Positions 52,428-63,765 of a stretch of DNA of 64,000 bases are shown here, piece by piece. The notes below the pieces were generated by a model. It made no database searches. It had not been told where the DNA came from and saw only the letters and a program-made list of their open reading frames with translations. Position 1 is the first letter of the stretch. Every line of letters begins with the position of its first letter. The stretch lies in assembly GCA_029379385.1 (NCBI GenBank), contig CM055605.1, positions 17,519,001 through 17,583,000 on the forward strand. Direction: 5' to 3'. The translations under genes and the position numbers were made by a program. This DNA comes from Quillaja saponaria. Lineage: Eukaryota > Streptophyta > Magnoliopsida > Fabales > Quillajaceae.

Positions 52428-53804
52428 AAAATTACATGTACCATTCCTGAAGTATTAATATTTTGACAATTTCACCCTATAAAGCATTTTCATAGTCAAT
52501 TTCATCCTATATCTTTAAAATTTGCAATATTTTTCTCAACCTAACACCAATAAAATTTATATGAGAAACATTGTTGTGACATAAAATAAATTTATTGTTT
52601 ACTATAAGTGTTATCTGAGTTGGTAAAAATAAACCAAACTCAATCTCCCCTCTCTTTCTTTCCTCTCTCTTTTATGTGTCTGTCACCCTACCACTTACCA
52701 ATAATGAGCCCAAACATAAAAGAATTTACTTCTGAACATAGAATCCAAACCGAGTCTCACTTACACTCGTCCTCTAATTCCAACACCAGGCCCACCAAAC
52801 TCCATCACTAAAAATCATACAGCAACACCTTATAAAATTACAAACTAAATTTCTACAATGTTGAAATCCAATATGAAAATACCATACTTTTTATTAAAAT
52901 ACAAAAGAAATAACTAATTCAGAGAGATCCAAATCACTGGCGACTAAATAACCAAGGAAAAAAAAAAATGAAGTGAGACTAATGTATCATCTACTATTAT
53001 TTACAGAAAGCAATCCATTCGTGATAAATTTTTTATTTGCATTCACTAATTTTCTGATGGTATAATTTAAATAAAAAGGATGGACAATAATTGTTTTCCT
53101 GTTGTTCTTGTTTAAAATTTCAAGAAGTCATTTATCCAATTTTTATTTTTATTTTTTATTAGATATTAGAGTTAGTCAAAGTGAGTTTTCAATGACCATT
53201 TGTCGCCATTATAAGGAAATTTTTAGTTATTATTATTATTTATGTTTTCTTTTTTTTTGTATGTGGTAAATAGTGTCTTGACAATGTTAACTAAAAGGAG
53301 AATTGGTTAAAACGGATGTGCCAAGAACCTAATGATTTTAGGTTCCATCGACTGATATGTTATTATTTTCTCCTTATGAGCTATTTGTTTCGGGCAATAA
53401 AATATTTTACTCAGGAAAATATAGTTTGTAGTACATTTACGCGAATGTTTGTAAGTTGAAATTTTCACCAAGATAAAATATTTTCTATAGACATTTTGGC
53501 ATTTTTTTGCCTACGTTTTCTATACATTTATGCCAATGTTTGTAATACGGGAATATTATACCCTCTGTGTTAGGTGCCTATATTTTATTCTCACACAGAT
53601 GAAAAAAAAAAAAAAAAGCTACCATAATGCTACAGTACCAAATAAGCATATTGAAAACCAGATAGTCTTCTTCTTCCCCTCCTCCCTTCTTCACCTTCTA
53701 GCAATAACTGGATGTTGAATTATAAATTTCCAACAAACATATTCATGTGCCTTTGGATGGTATTTAGTTGTTAGTTATGTTTGTTTTTTCTTTTCTTTAT
53801 TAAT

Positions 53805-53880
53805 CTGATCGATGGTGGGATTTGAACGTGAGAACATCAAGTTCACATCACATCTCTCTTAACCAATTCTCCTTAGTTAA
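53805..53880 (-). mobile_element. tRNA-derived SINE fragment
   Basis: The minus strand reads 'TAAGGAGAATTGGTTAAGAG' and then 'ACGTTCAAATCCCACCATCG', a box B-like motif. The plus-strand segment 53288-53350 ('AAAGGAGAATTGGTTAAAAC') is a related fragment in the other orientation. Confidence 0.5.
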
Positions 53881-53934
53881 TATTTCAAGAGACAAGACTT
53901 TATCTACTCCATACCAAAAAAAAAAAAGTCAAAT

Positions 53935-54430
53935 GCATTTTACCCTCATGAACTATGAAATTAGGCACATAACCTCTTTATCTAAGTAATAATTAGAAAA
54001 TAGTCCCTAATTATCCATTATATCTAACAATTAATGTAAAATAGACTAAACTATCATTGTTATAAGTATTTTAATATATTTTTCATTTTTTTCTATCAAA
54101 TTGGACATTTTATATTGATTTTATTTAAGTATAATTTATTATATGTTGATAAATCAATCAATATATTCTATATCGGACCGGTATAAATAGTTCAATTGTT
54201 AGAACAAGAAAAACAGAGAGAAAGATAAAAGATGTTAGATAAGTTATAACAATGATAATTTAGTCATTTTGAGTTAATTCATTAGATTTAATAATAATTT
54301 AGATTATTGGATGTTATTTGTCAATTATAACTTAAATAAAGAGTTATGTGTTTAATTTGATAGTTTATGAGACTGTTACAAAATAAATGATAGTTCATGG
54401 GATAAAGTGTAATTAACCTAAAAAAATTCG
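53935..54430. mobile_element. Foldback (inverted-repeat) element
   Basis: The left half 53935-54085 is the imperfect reverse complement of 54195-54420. Paired stretches include 'TCATGAACTAT' with ATAGTTCATG, 'CACATAAC.TCTTTAT.TAAGT.ATAAT' and 'CTAAA.TATCATTGTTATAA'. It is AT-rich without coding capacity and looks like a MITE-type foldback inserted in the spacer. Confidence 0.65.
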
Positions 54431-54449
54431 TTGTAATGATAGATTACGA

Positions 54450-57036
54450 CATCTAGTCACTGAAGACTCGTTTTGATCAACTCTAATATCTAATAAAAAT
54501 AAAATAAAAGTTGGATAAATGACCTCATAAATCTTTGATCAAGAAAACAATTATTGTTCATCATTTTTATTTAAACTACACCATCAAAAATCAGTGAATG
54601 CAAGTAAAAACACATATTACGAATAGATTGCCTCCTGTAAATAATAGTACCCCAAAGTCAAGCACCACTGCGTGTCTTTAACGAAGTTCTGTGAGCCATA
54701 GAAAGAAAAAATTTCAGTAAGTTATCTCAGTCAGGACTCAACAGTATTTGAGTAGGTCAGCTCCTTGATTGTAACAAATTTTTTTTTTTTTTTTTGAGGC
54801 GAGAGCAGTTTAGAAAACAGAGAAAGGTAAAGCATAACATCATAATTCAAGGGAGAGAGACATAAGGAGGGAGAGGAAAGAGGGAAAGGGGAGGATGAGT
54901 TTGATTTATTTTTTCCAACTAAGATAACACATATAGCAAACAATAAATTTATTTTAAGCCACAATAACATTTTTCATCTAAATTTTATTGGTGTTCGGTT
55001 GACAAAAATATTATAAACTTTAAAGATATGGAATAAAATTGACCAAACAATTATTTACAGGATGAGATTGACAAAATATTAATACATAAGGAACAATATA
55101 GTTAATTGTGAAAAAGATAAACAAAAGAAAAGAAAGATGTAGTAAAATGGTCATTATCAGTTTGATAATGGGAACAACTAAAGCGGTTCGGTTTTGAAGA
55201 TTTTTATAGTTAATAATGATTTTGATTTATATTCAATTTCGATTATCTTGCTATTATTGTAATAGATTCGAACTAATAAGTTTCATTCGAATTGAATTAT
55301 GTTTAGTTTTTTATTGAACTAAATTTTAAATAAAAAAAATTGACATGTACCTACAAAATAAGTCCCAACCTAAAATAAATAAATCACCTTAAAAAATATA
55401 TATTAAGTATATATATATATATTGGCTTGGTTTTGATTAAAAAAAGAGAATATTTAATAAGGGAAATGAATAATTCAGTTACTAAAAAAAGGAAAAGAAA
55501 AAAAGGTTTGTTTTCAATTTAATTTATTAAAAATGTGTTGGGTTTTGATTCGATTTTCGATTATAAACGACCATTTATTTATTTTTTATAAATTGGGTCA
55601 CTGAAGTGGAGCCTTCATGTTTGCTGTTCTTTATATTATTGATACTGTCGTTCACGAAGGGGTGGTTTTGAATCTCCGCGAGGGGCTTCTTTGTTTCCTT
55701 TAATCCACCAAATAGTACCAGGTTCGACCTGGAATCTCTTCTAATTTATTTTTTTTCCTCCCAATTTCCATATTATTTTCTCGTTTAATTTTCTGAGTTT
55801 TCGACTTTGATTCATGTATCTGTAATGGAATGGACTTGTTCGATGTCTCCTACGAGGATTCAAGTTTGCTTTTCTTGGATCTTCGTAAGTTCCATTTGCG
55901 AGAATTCATATGACTTTATGTTCGTTTTAACAGTTTCTCATGGCTTCAAATTCGGAGAAAGACTTTCCGGCTGGTATGTTTTATTTATTTGGTTCTGCCT
56001 CATTGATTGTCCCTATTAGATATCCATCTCTGTGTTTCATCTGATGCTTCATCGATCTTAAAGAAAAAATAAGCAATGTCAAATAAAAGGCTTCTGGAAT
56101 AAACAACTAAACCACTGTATTGAGCTTCCTGGACTAAGTGTTAAGCAGATAATACGATTAACATGTGCCTCCGACCCATATCTATCAACTGTTACCTTTC
56201 TTCGACTGATGCATATGTATTCATTTGTAACATGTCTTATATTATTAGATATAAATGCTGATACACTGTATTCTTCGTGTTGTTAGTATTATCCTCCCAA
56301 TTAGAATATCTGTTGTGTTTAATTTTAATGGTGTAGCTTATCATTAGCTCAGTCTGTAAATTTAATACAGATAAAGCACCTCCTCCCTCTCTAAGAGCCA
56401 GGATGGAGGGTGTGATCATGAGTTCAGAAACCCATTTTTATTTTGTGTTGTCTTCCTTTTTAATGTGTCAACGTCTGTTACATACCCGTTCATAAAGTTA
56501 TTTATACTAATTAGATAGATAAATATTTTAGGTCAACTGCTGCTCTCTTTTAATGAAGTCCATTTTATTGGAGGTGCTGCTATAGTGGTGCATTCTTTAA
56601 TTGTAGTTTGTTTACATAATTTTATTGTAAATTCCCTTAGCTGCATTTGAGAATCAAAGTTCTCTGTTCCCCTCCACAGCAATATGTAGAACTGCAAGAA
56701 AGTTGAAACGATACTAATTTCATTGCATGTCAAATTCTTTCTTAGATGACAAATCTGGTTCTACGCAAAACAAAATTTCCATAACTGAAACACCATCTGG
56801 GGAGCAGAAGTCGGAACTACAAAGAGATTCCACTGCACCAGCAACTGGCCTTTCTGCCCATCCTTTTGACTTCTCAGGCATGACTGGCCTACTCAATGTA
56901 TGTTATTTTCTTTCTTTCCCTTGATATTTATGTCTTATCTGCTTCATGTTTGTATGGATATTCTGGTTGGTTCTTCCTAATTTCTAATTGGAAGCTTCTT
57001 CTTTTTATAAATAGACATCTGTTAGTGAGGGGAGTG
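54450..57036. repeat. Right arm of the large inverted repeat (captured AKR2 5' region)
   Basis: This is the inverted copy of 50890-53215. Similarity ends near 57036 within what was AKR2 intron 2, where copia-derived sequence begins. It carries the promoter, exon 1, SINE-containing intron 1 and exon 2 that now form the 5' end of the downstream RHIP1-like gene. Confidence 0.9.
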
Positions 57037-60000
57037 TTGAGAGTTTTAATTCTTGAATTGTATTTGTCCTAGCTTTGGCATATTTATGCTCTAGTTTGAG
57101 GGGGAGTGTTGGAGTATATTTAGCATTAAGTTATGTTGGGTGTTAAGTCTCACATAGTTTAGATAAGCAAGTCTTATGTGAGTGCTCTATTATAAATATA
57201 TAGCTTTGGTGTAGTCTTGGGATCTTCCAAACTACTACTCTTTCTTTATAATTAATAGAAGAATGCAACATTTGCATTTCTGTTCCAAACTTTCCCTTGG
57301 TTTTGTTCATACAATTGGAAGAGACAGTAACAATAAACCTTAACTTCTTGATCTAAAGGACTCGTTAAGTTCAAACCTAAAGACTCCAAAAAAGTTAGAG
57401 AATCTTGATTATCAGTCTCTCCTTCCCAAGGTTCTAAAGGCATGACTATCTCTGGAGGTTGGGAAAAGATGCCTCAGCTAGAGCAAACAATGACATCTTG
57501 AATAGTGTTATGAGTTATGACAATTAAAAGTGGAATTTGAGCGAAGTTAATTAATTAACAAGTCTCCTTACTCTGTATCGAAGTTGCTTTCTAATTCTTC
57601 ACAAATAATTAATAAACCCCTACTTACGTAGCAACAAACGAATCATTTGAATCAGAGGAAAATAAAGCAACCTTGACAAAATCAAAGTGTGCAGTACCCA
57701 GAGCACTATGTAATTTGAAAAGAAAAAAGAAAACCTTGGAACTGAAACAACTTTGAAATCAACTATATCTGTTGTTTGACTCGTTTTATATAATCTCCAG
57801 TTTTGTTCAGAATATCTTTACCCGAAAGATAATTTGCAAATGGTTGATTTATCTGCATTTCATTTTTTTTGTAATTGGCTGGTTTGGATTTTGTATTTGC
57901 TCGGACACTTGAATGTATAAAAATATTTTCAGCATGGTAGTGTGATATAGTACTATGCTTCTTCTTATGGTTAATAATTGTGCATATCTTATCTTGTCGA
58001 AGAGTGGCATGCAAACACCTTCAAAGTTGGATGTGATTATTTTGTCCCATTTATGTATCCGTAATCGTTATTGATGAATTTTGAGAAATTCTACCTTATT
58101 TGGAAGCTTGTTTCCAATTCTAATTTTTTTTTTTCATTAATTTTATCCATTGGCATGACAATTTGACCTAGTAAAGGGTTGAAGTGTCATTTTCTACCAA
58201 GCCGTCTACTTGTACAAATTCGGTATTTTCCATTTTTTTTTTCTTTCTTCTGTCCGGATGCAAACCAAGAACTTCTTAATTATTTACATTAATATTTGCA
58301 TGTGTTAAAGAGTTATGGGTGGAATTCATTGTCTTAAGCCACTGGAGAGTTGATATATAACACTTTATCAATTCGTAGAGAGTTAGTTGGGAAAGTAGGC
58401 CACTTCTACAAATTGTCAGGCAGGCAGCAAGAACAACAGACTGTGTTGTTTTCCCAACGGAAGTCATGTGACTAGAGTTTAAGATGACTGGAAGTAAAAA
58501 GTTTCTCTTTGATATTCTATATATGGACCGTGGTGCAGTTGTGAAGGTAGGTTGCTTGTTAAAATCGTCAAGCAGACAGGAACTATCCATTGTTCATTGT
58601 AAATATGCTCTCCCCAAAGGAAGTCATGCAAAAAAGCTGTTCAAATAATGAAAATATTCTATTTTTTAATCAATAATTTGTATAGAAGCTGTGGTTCTTA
58701 CAAGTGATGCTATTCGAGAAAAGGATTGAAGCAATATAGTACCAGAAGGAAAAACTATTTAAAAAAAAATATTTATATGATTTTTATTTCTTTTGGTTCA
58801 ACTCATTTTAAATAATCTTATGATTTATTATAAGAATATCTTTAACCCATAAGATAATTTGCAAAAAACTATTTAAAAAAAAATATTTATATGATTTTTA
58901 TTTCTTTTGGTTCAACTCATTTTAAATAATCTTATGATTTTATTATAAGAATATCTTTAACCCATAAGATAATTTGCAAATGGTTGATTGGGTTGGCATT
59001 TCCTTGATTTTGTAAATGGCTGGTGTGAATTTTGTATATGTTTGGACACCTGAACGTATAAATATTTCCAGTAATGTGGTATTGAAGTATGCTTCTTTTT
59101 ATTTTAAAAATTGTGGATATCCTGTCTTGTGCAAGAGTGGCATGCAGGCACATTCTAAGTCAGATCTGATTATTTTGCAGGGTATTTTGCCTCAAGCAAT
59201 ATCCCATTACAGAACATATGAAGATGCTTTCTTTAATAAAGTTAAAGGTGATTTATGATGATTTGGTATCAATCATTAAACATGCCATGCTCACGTATTC
59301 CGTATGTGTGATATCTTCAGCAAGTGCCTTACAATTAACCATGGCCAATGATGTGCGAGTTGTTTTAATTTGGGATTAACTTTTGTTTGTTTTTTGATCT
59401 ACTTATGATGTTACCTCCTTTTACAGATGAGTTGATAAGTGCGAGGGAACATCCAGCTGAAACTATAGGGATCACTATTACTGCAGGCCTTCTATTTATG
59501 CGAGGTGTGGTTTTGATCTTATGCATGTTCCAGGTTTTTGTTCTTTTTAATATAAGCTTCATGGTTTCTGCACAGCTGTAGAAAAGGAGAATGATATTTT
59601 CTACACTTTGGAGTATTGGTGTCGTTGAGTTAGGTAGAATCAACATTACAGCTGTTGTGATAAGTAGAATCTACACGCACTTACAAACATTGAGTTCTTG
59701 CTATGTGTTGCAGTTTAATTGAATATCATTCTTGATCTGTTCATTTTTGGTCCCTTATATTATTTTCTTTCGAAATGTTCTGTTGAATGTTAATTCATCT
59801 AAACATGATTTATTTGCTTCTTGGACCAGTTAGATTTTGCCTTGTATAATGAAGCTAAAATATTTTAGGATTTTGTGTTTTCTGCAGGACCAAGAAGATT
59901 TTTGTTTCGTCATACATTGGGTCGACTGCGGAGTGAGGAGGTATTTCTCTGTCAAACAACCTAGAGGTTTCATTATCCTATACAGTTAGTTATACATTGT

Positions 60001-62226
60001 TCCTTATTATTTATGATGTATAACTTAATCTTCTAACATAGTTATCTAAATCACATTGACAAGCCGCTCGAACCAGTTCAACTTCATTTTTTGTGCAAAA
60101 CATTTGTGTTAGCCATGCAGTGCATAAGACTTAAGAATACTATGATGAAATACCTCATATTTCTTGTTCTCAAAGTCTTGAAACAATGTACTGTTAAATG
60201 AAGAATTCATACCACCTCTATTATGTTGGCTTTCATTTGAATGTAATGTTGTAGGATGACAATGCCATTGTTTTGTCACAAACACAGAAATGCATACCAA
60301 TTTGATGTTGTTTTTGTTGTTGCTTTTTTGCATGTGCACCTAGATGCACATGCATGAGATCTATAGTTGAAGATTTTAGTTCTTTCTGCTTTTTTCTTTT
60401 TCTTTTTTCACTTAAGGTAGCTTAAATTGAAGATCTTAGCATCATTCACTTATGACATATCACTGATATCAAATGCTGTGACATAAATCCAGTACTTAAA
60501 CAACTAATGAGTCATTCTAAGAAGCAAAACAATGATAGTAGAAAGAAATTATTTATTAATTTTTCCTAGTTTTAAATTGGTTTCCACACCCGTTGGAAAA
60601 ATAAATACATAAAGAAGACACGTAAAAATGGTGTCCGAGTTTGAAGCCTATGGAAATGCTATAAACTATTGAAGTCATTTTGGATTATGATCAGTAATCT
60701 GATATATATCTTATGTGGTTTAAAAATATTCCAAACTTTGTCACTAAAGTTTATGATTCCAGATTTGGTGGTAAAATCCATTCATGAAACAAGATTGTCT
60801 ACAAGGGTATCTTTTTTGGGATAAAATTGTTTTTCATGATTCTTTTTGTGCTTTGTTCCGGGAGCGTCTCAAGGTGTTTCTTAAGTTGATGTGCAACAAG
60901 ATTGAAGAGCCCTATTGTATTAAGCTCACTCATTTTTCCATTTTTATTTCTGTTTGGTACTTCTTGTCTTCTTTTTCCCTATTAAGAAAAAAAAAAAAAA
61001 AAAAAAAAAGAAAAGAAAAGAAGAGAAAAAAAAAAGACAACTAGTAGCATGCATATGTTGGCTGTGTAAAAGTAGGAAGCCTTGAACCAGAGATCACATC
61101 TTATTTTCTTTTTTAAACGTTGTCTATTTTTTTGTCTCACCTTTTCAATCAATAACTATGATTCTATAGTTCCTCTTACTCTTTGTTTTGGTTAGGTGAT
61201 TTGTCATTATGGTATTTTCTCATACATAATAGTGTTTTCAGTTTAAGATTTGTCTGTCTTTTTAATACTTATTAGTCATACTATTTTAATAATCAAAACT
61301 TAGAAATTGAGTAACGTTTTTTAAAGTTATTAAAAAAGTCTAACCTTTCAACACCTTGGTTCTTTCTGTTAACATTGGTTTACTTTTATATAAAATGTTG
61401 TTTCCTGACATCTCTAATGGATTTTCCTTCTTCGCATTTTTTTTTTCTGGAATCTTTCTGAAGGCCCAGTATGCCAGAGCTGAGAAAAATGTGAAGGAGT
61501 TGAACCTATCAGTTGATTTAATGAAGAAGGAGAGTCAAAAATTGCTAGGAAGAGCCTCTTTTGCAGAGAAGGACATGAATTACGGGCATAACGAACTGAA
61601 GTATGAGTATTACGGTTAAGTAGTGGTAGTATAGAATTTTTATACTGCATGCTGAATATTTATATTAATGTACATAGGAATACTGGAACTCAAATTCAAC
61701 GTCTTGCAAAATCAGTTTACAAGGCTGAAACTCAAGTTGCAGGTATGCATATCTCTCATATATTGTCTCATCCTCTTCCTCTCTCCATTTTCTATTTTGG
61801 TTATTTTGTATTTGCCTGAGGGACACAGCACACAGGAGAATTCTTAGGGCATTTTTCTTTTCCTTGGCTGCTATTTGTGTTGTTATAATTTGTTTTATTA
61901 AGTCTATCAAATTCTTGATTTGAGGCTACGATGGTGGTGAGAATAAATAGCAAATATAACATTTGATGGACATTGCACATTCTGTAGATTTGATGGATAG
62001 GCTGCGGGATACACCAGGTCGGGAGGCTTTGACACTTCGAGCAGAAGTAAGTCTAATTTTCTCTTGTTATTTCTTGAACCATACTAGATTTTTGGTAAAA
62101 TAATTAGTTAAATGTTGTTATCTGCCTCACGGTTAGGCTGCTTCTATGGCATCGGCTTTGAAGCGACAGAGGGCTTTGCTGAATAAACGGATACTGAAGA
62201 TTTCTGAGTTGGGAGTATCTGTGTAA
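55940..62226 (+). CDS. Predicted chimeric gene: AKR2 N-terminus fused to RHIP1-like protein
   Basis: Nine exons with GT-AG junctions and matching phases give 244 aa: 55940-55973, 56746-56897, 59181-59247, 59427-59504, 59888-59940, 61464-61600, 61678-61742, 61988-62046, 62137-62226. Residues 1-62 come from a copy of AKR2 exons 1-2 ([11 protein letters not shown] ... [11 protein letters not shown]). Residues 63-244 are a RHIP1-type body: '[20 protein letters not shown]', a hydrophobic patch '[20 protein letters not shown]', helical '[18 protein letters not shown]', '[20 protein letters not shown]', and a C-terminus ending [13 protein letters not shown]1 of Arabidopsis is reported to interact with RGS1 and hexokinase 1 in glucose signalling. 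The expected RHIP1 first exon was not found. No stops or frameshifts are present. Alternatively, translation could begin at the in-frame ATG at 59016, read through to exon 3. Expression is unknown. Confidence 0.8.
56330..56440 (+). mobile_element. SINE copy in intron 1 of the chimeric gene
   Basis: This is the counterpart of the SINE at 51473-51585. It has the box A-like 'TTAGCTCAGTCTGTAAAT', 'GGATGGAGGGTGTGATCATG' and the box B-like 'GAGTTCAGAAACCC'. Because it sits at the same intron position, the insertion predates the inverted duplication. Confidence 0.7.
57037..57245 (+). mobile_element. Truncated copia-like 3' end at the duplication breakpoint
   Basis: A polypurine tract TTTGAGGGGGAG is followed directly by TGTTGGAGTATA (57107), the usual start of a copia LTR. 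The sequence continues 'AAGTCTCACATAGTTTAGAT' and 'TATTATAAATATATAG'. Only the 3' end survives. It abuts the point where the AKR2-derived arm stops. Confidence 0.65.
57246..57447 (-). repeat. Dispersed block of about 200 bp, copy 2
   Basis: Copy of the block at 50646-50840 in the same absolute orientation, so antisense to the host gene here but sense there. The minus-strand frame ([14 protein letters not shown]...) stays open over about 60 codons. Its family was not recognised. Confidence 0.6.
57834..59175 (+). repeat. Duplicated segments within intron 2 of the chimeric gene
   Basis: The segment 57834-58045 recurs at 58976-59172 in direct orientation ('TTGCAAATGGTTGATT', 'GGACAC.TGAA.GTATAAA', 'AAGAGTGGCATGCA'). 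A unit of about 113 bp is tandemly repeated, almost identical, at 58752-58864 and 58865-58979. A weaker pair is at 58330-58460 and 58545-58640. The duplications run up to the acceptor of exon 3. Confidence 0.75.
60985..61036. repeat. Poly-A / A-rich tract
   Basis: A run of about 24 A followed by AAAAG units in intron 5 of the chimeric gene. The associated ORF (60784-61044) may be a decayed retroposon 3' end but shows no assignable domain. Confidence 0.7.
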
Positions 62227-63510
62227 CCACTAGTCAAAAATCCCCAGGCCACCAGTTGACGCGCTTTTTTCACTCTCCAGTTGACAGGGTGCTGTATTGT
62301 TTTCCTTTTTTACTTTTTGGTTTTAAGTGTAGGCAGAAAATTGCAGTTTCCATCTTTCTTGAGCTTATTGATATAAAATTATATTTTTTGTCTATCGTTC
62401 GCTTCAAAATTACTTTTTTTTTTTATATTTACTAAGTCGTATTCGTGAACTCGTAATTTTAAAATCTGAGACAATATAATCTTATTTTGTATTTCGTTTA
62501 ACCGATAATAGTTGTGGATTAATAAATTCTATGTGGGCAAAAGGATGCTAACATGTCAGCTCGTACACTAGTAAGACACATTGACTTGGATGTTATTCTT
62601 TTAATTTTTAGAAAAATAAAAAGCAATAATGTAAACTATATAATTACAAAGAAAATTTGCAAATATTATTTTATTTCTTAGTCAAAGTGCTATGTTAGCA
62701 ATGAGAATGGACTTGGTGAGATTTGTGAGGGAGATTTGGTTCATGAAAAGAGCGACCACTTTGGTTGACGACTGTTCTTTCAGTCTGACTACGCCATAAG
62801 GTGTCCTAACGATTGTGGAGGTGGAGGAATCTGTTTGTGCTTTAGTGGGAGGAGGCTGTCGTTTCATTGGTTGGGGTGTTTATAATTTGTGGTGTTCTAT
62901 TTTGTTTTGTGTTTTTTTTTTTTGCCTCAAAATAAAAGAGAGATTGAATTATAATTTTGTTGCTTATAATTTGATTTAAAATTTATTTTAGTTCATGTTT
63001 TTTAATTTATTACAAATTGGGTCTTTTTAAATACAAAATTACTTCAATTAAGTTTTTAGTATTATTTTCAGTCCAACTTGAATGGTTAATTGACAAATAA
63101 AAAAATAAACATGACTTTTTTTTTTTTGTAGATTGGGAGTGCTCGAACTTGACATAACAGGTGAGGGAACAAGTACCAATTATTTGAGTTAAGTTCTAGG
63201 TGGCACGTGTTTTTTTTTTTAAATAAATTAAATATGCAAATAAAAAAAGTCATGTGGAATATCAAACTTTTATTTTTTATTTTTAATTTAGAAAAATGGA
63301 AAAACTAAGTATAAAATTAACTAAAACATAATAATTTTAAATACCTGAAAAAAAAAACAAAATAATAATATGAGGATGGACAACTTGATTCTGAGCTGCT
63401 TATAAATCCTCCTAGGTATTGTCTTCCCATCTGTGTGAGATCAGTGGATCAACAGTAAGCTGATTAAGTAACTCTTCTATTAGAGGAATTGGAAATTTAT
63501 ATACTTATTA
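62227..63510. other. Intergenic region downstream of the chimeric gene
   Basis: This presumably contains the 3'UTR of the chimeric gene, then AT-rich sequence without a recognisable gene. The minus-strand ORF 62682-62867 has no motif I recognise. A short direct repeat 'AACAGTAAGCTGATTAAG' occurs at about 63451 and 63511. Confidence 0.5.
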
Positions 63511-63514
63511 AACA

Positions 63515-63765
63515 GTAAGCTGATTAAGCTTCATGTAATCAATGCAAAATCTCCGGCAATCATCCTTCTTCTTGACCAAAACTACAGGTGAAGCAAATGA
63601 GCTATTGTTGGCTCTGATTTCCCGTTATCCAACATTTTCTTAACCATCTTTTCAATCTCGTCTTCTTGAATAGGACCATATCTATATGACCTTTGATTAA
63701 TAGTTGAACTACTGTCCCTAAGGATAATAGCATGACCAAAGGGTTTTATTGGAGGTAACGCTTAT
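63515..63765 (-). pseudogene. Degenerate Ty3/gypsy reverse transcriptase fragment
   Basis: The minus strand reads 'PPIKPFGHAIILRDSSSTIN', 'QRSYRYGPIQEDEIEKMVKK' and 'MLDNG'. After a frame disruption it continues 'SFASPVVLVKKKDDCRRFCI' and 'DYMKLNQLTV'. These are the N-terminal RT motifs of gypsy elements in the right order. The conserved proline-to-RPSxSPxSS stretch is damaged, so it is dead. The rest of the element may extend beyond the window to the right. Confidence 0.85.

Larger units (their letters stand above)
50890..53215. repeat. Left arm of a large inverted repeat (AKR2 5' region)
   Basis: This arm contains the start of intron 2, exons 2 and 1, intron 1 and about 1.2 kb of upstream sequence of AKR2. 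Its reverse complement is found, with point changes and indels, at 54450-57036. Matching landmarks are the two exons (exon 1 identical over 34 bp), the SINE in intron 1, 'TTCACGAAGGGGTGGTTTT' in the promoter, and the far-upstream 'AACAATAATTGTTTTC' (about 53083 / 54545). Confidence 0.9.
53216..54449. other. Spacer of the large inverted repeat
   Basis: This is unpaired sequence of about 1.2 kb between the arms. It holds two related SINE-like pieces (53288-53350 plus, 53805-53880 minus) and a foldback element (about 53935-54430). No gene is seen; the ORF at 53530-53718 is a chance frame. Confidence 0.6.

Noticed and set aside
55807..56019. 70-codon ORF over exon 1 of the chimeric gene, and its counterpart 51880-52104
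   Set aside because: Both read the leader and exon 1 in a different frame. The AKR2 frame starting MASNSEK is the supported one.
56336..56420. Functional tRNA gene
   Set aside because: Box A- and B-like motifs are present, but no cloverleaf closes and the spacing and tail fit a SINE, which recurs in the paralogous intron.
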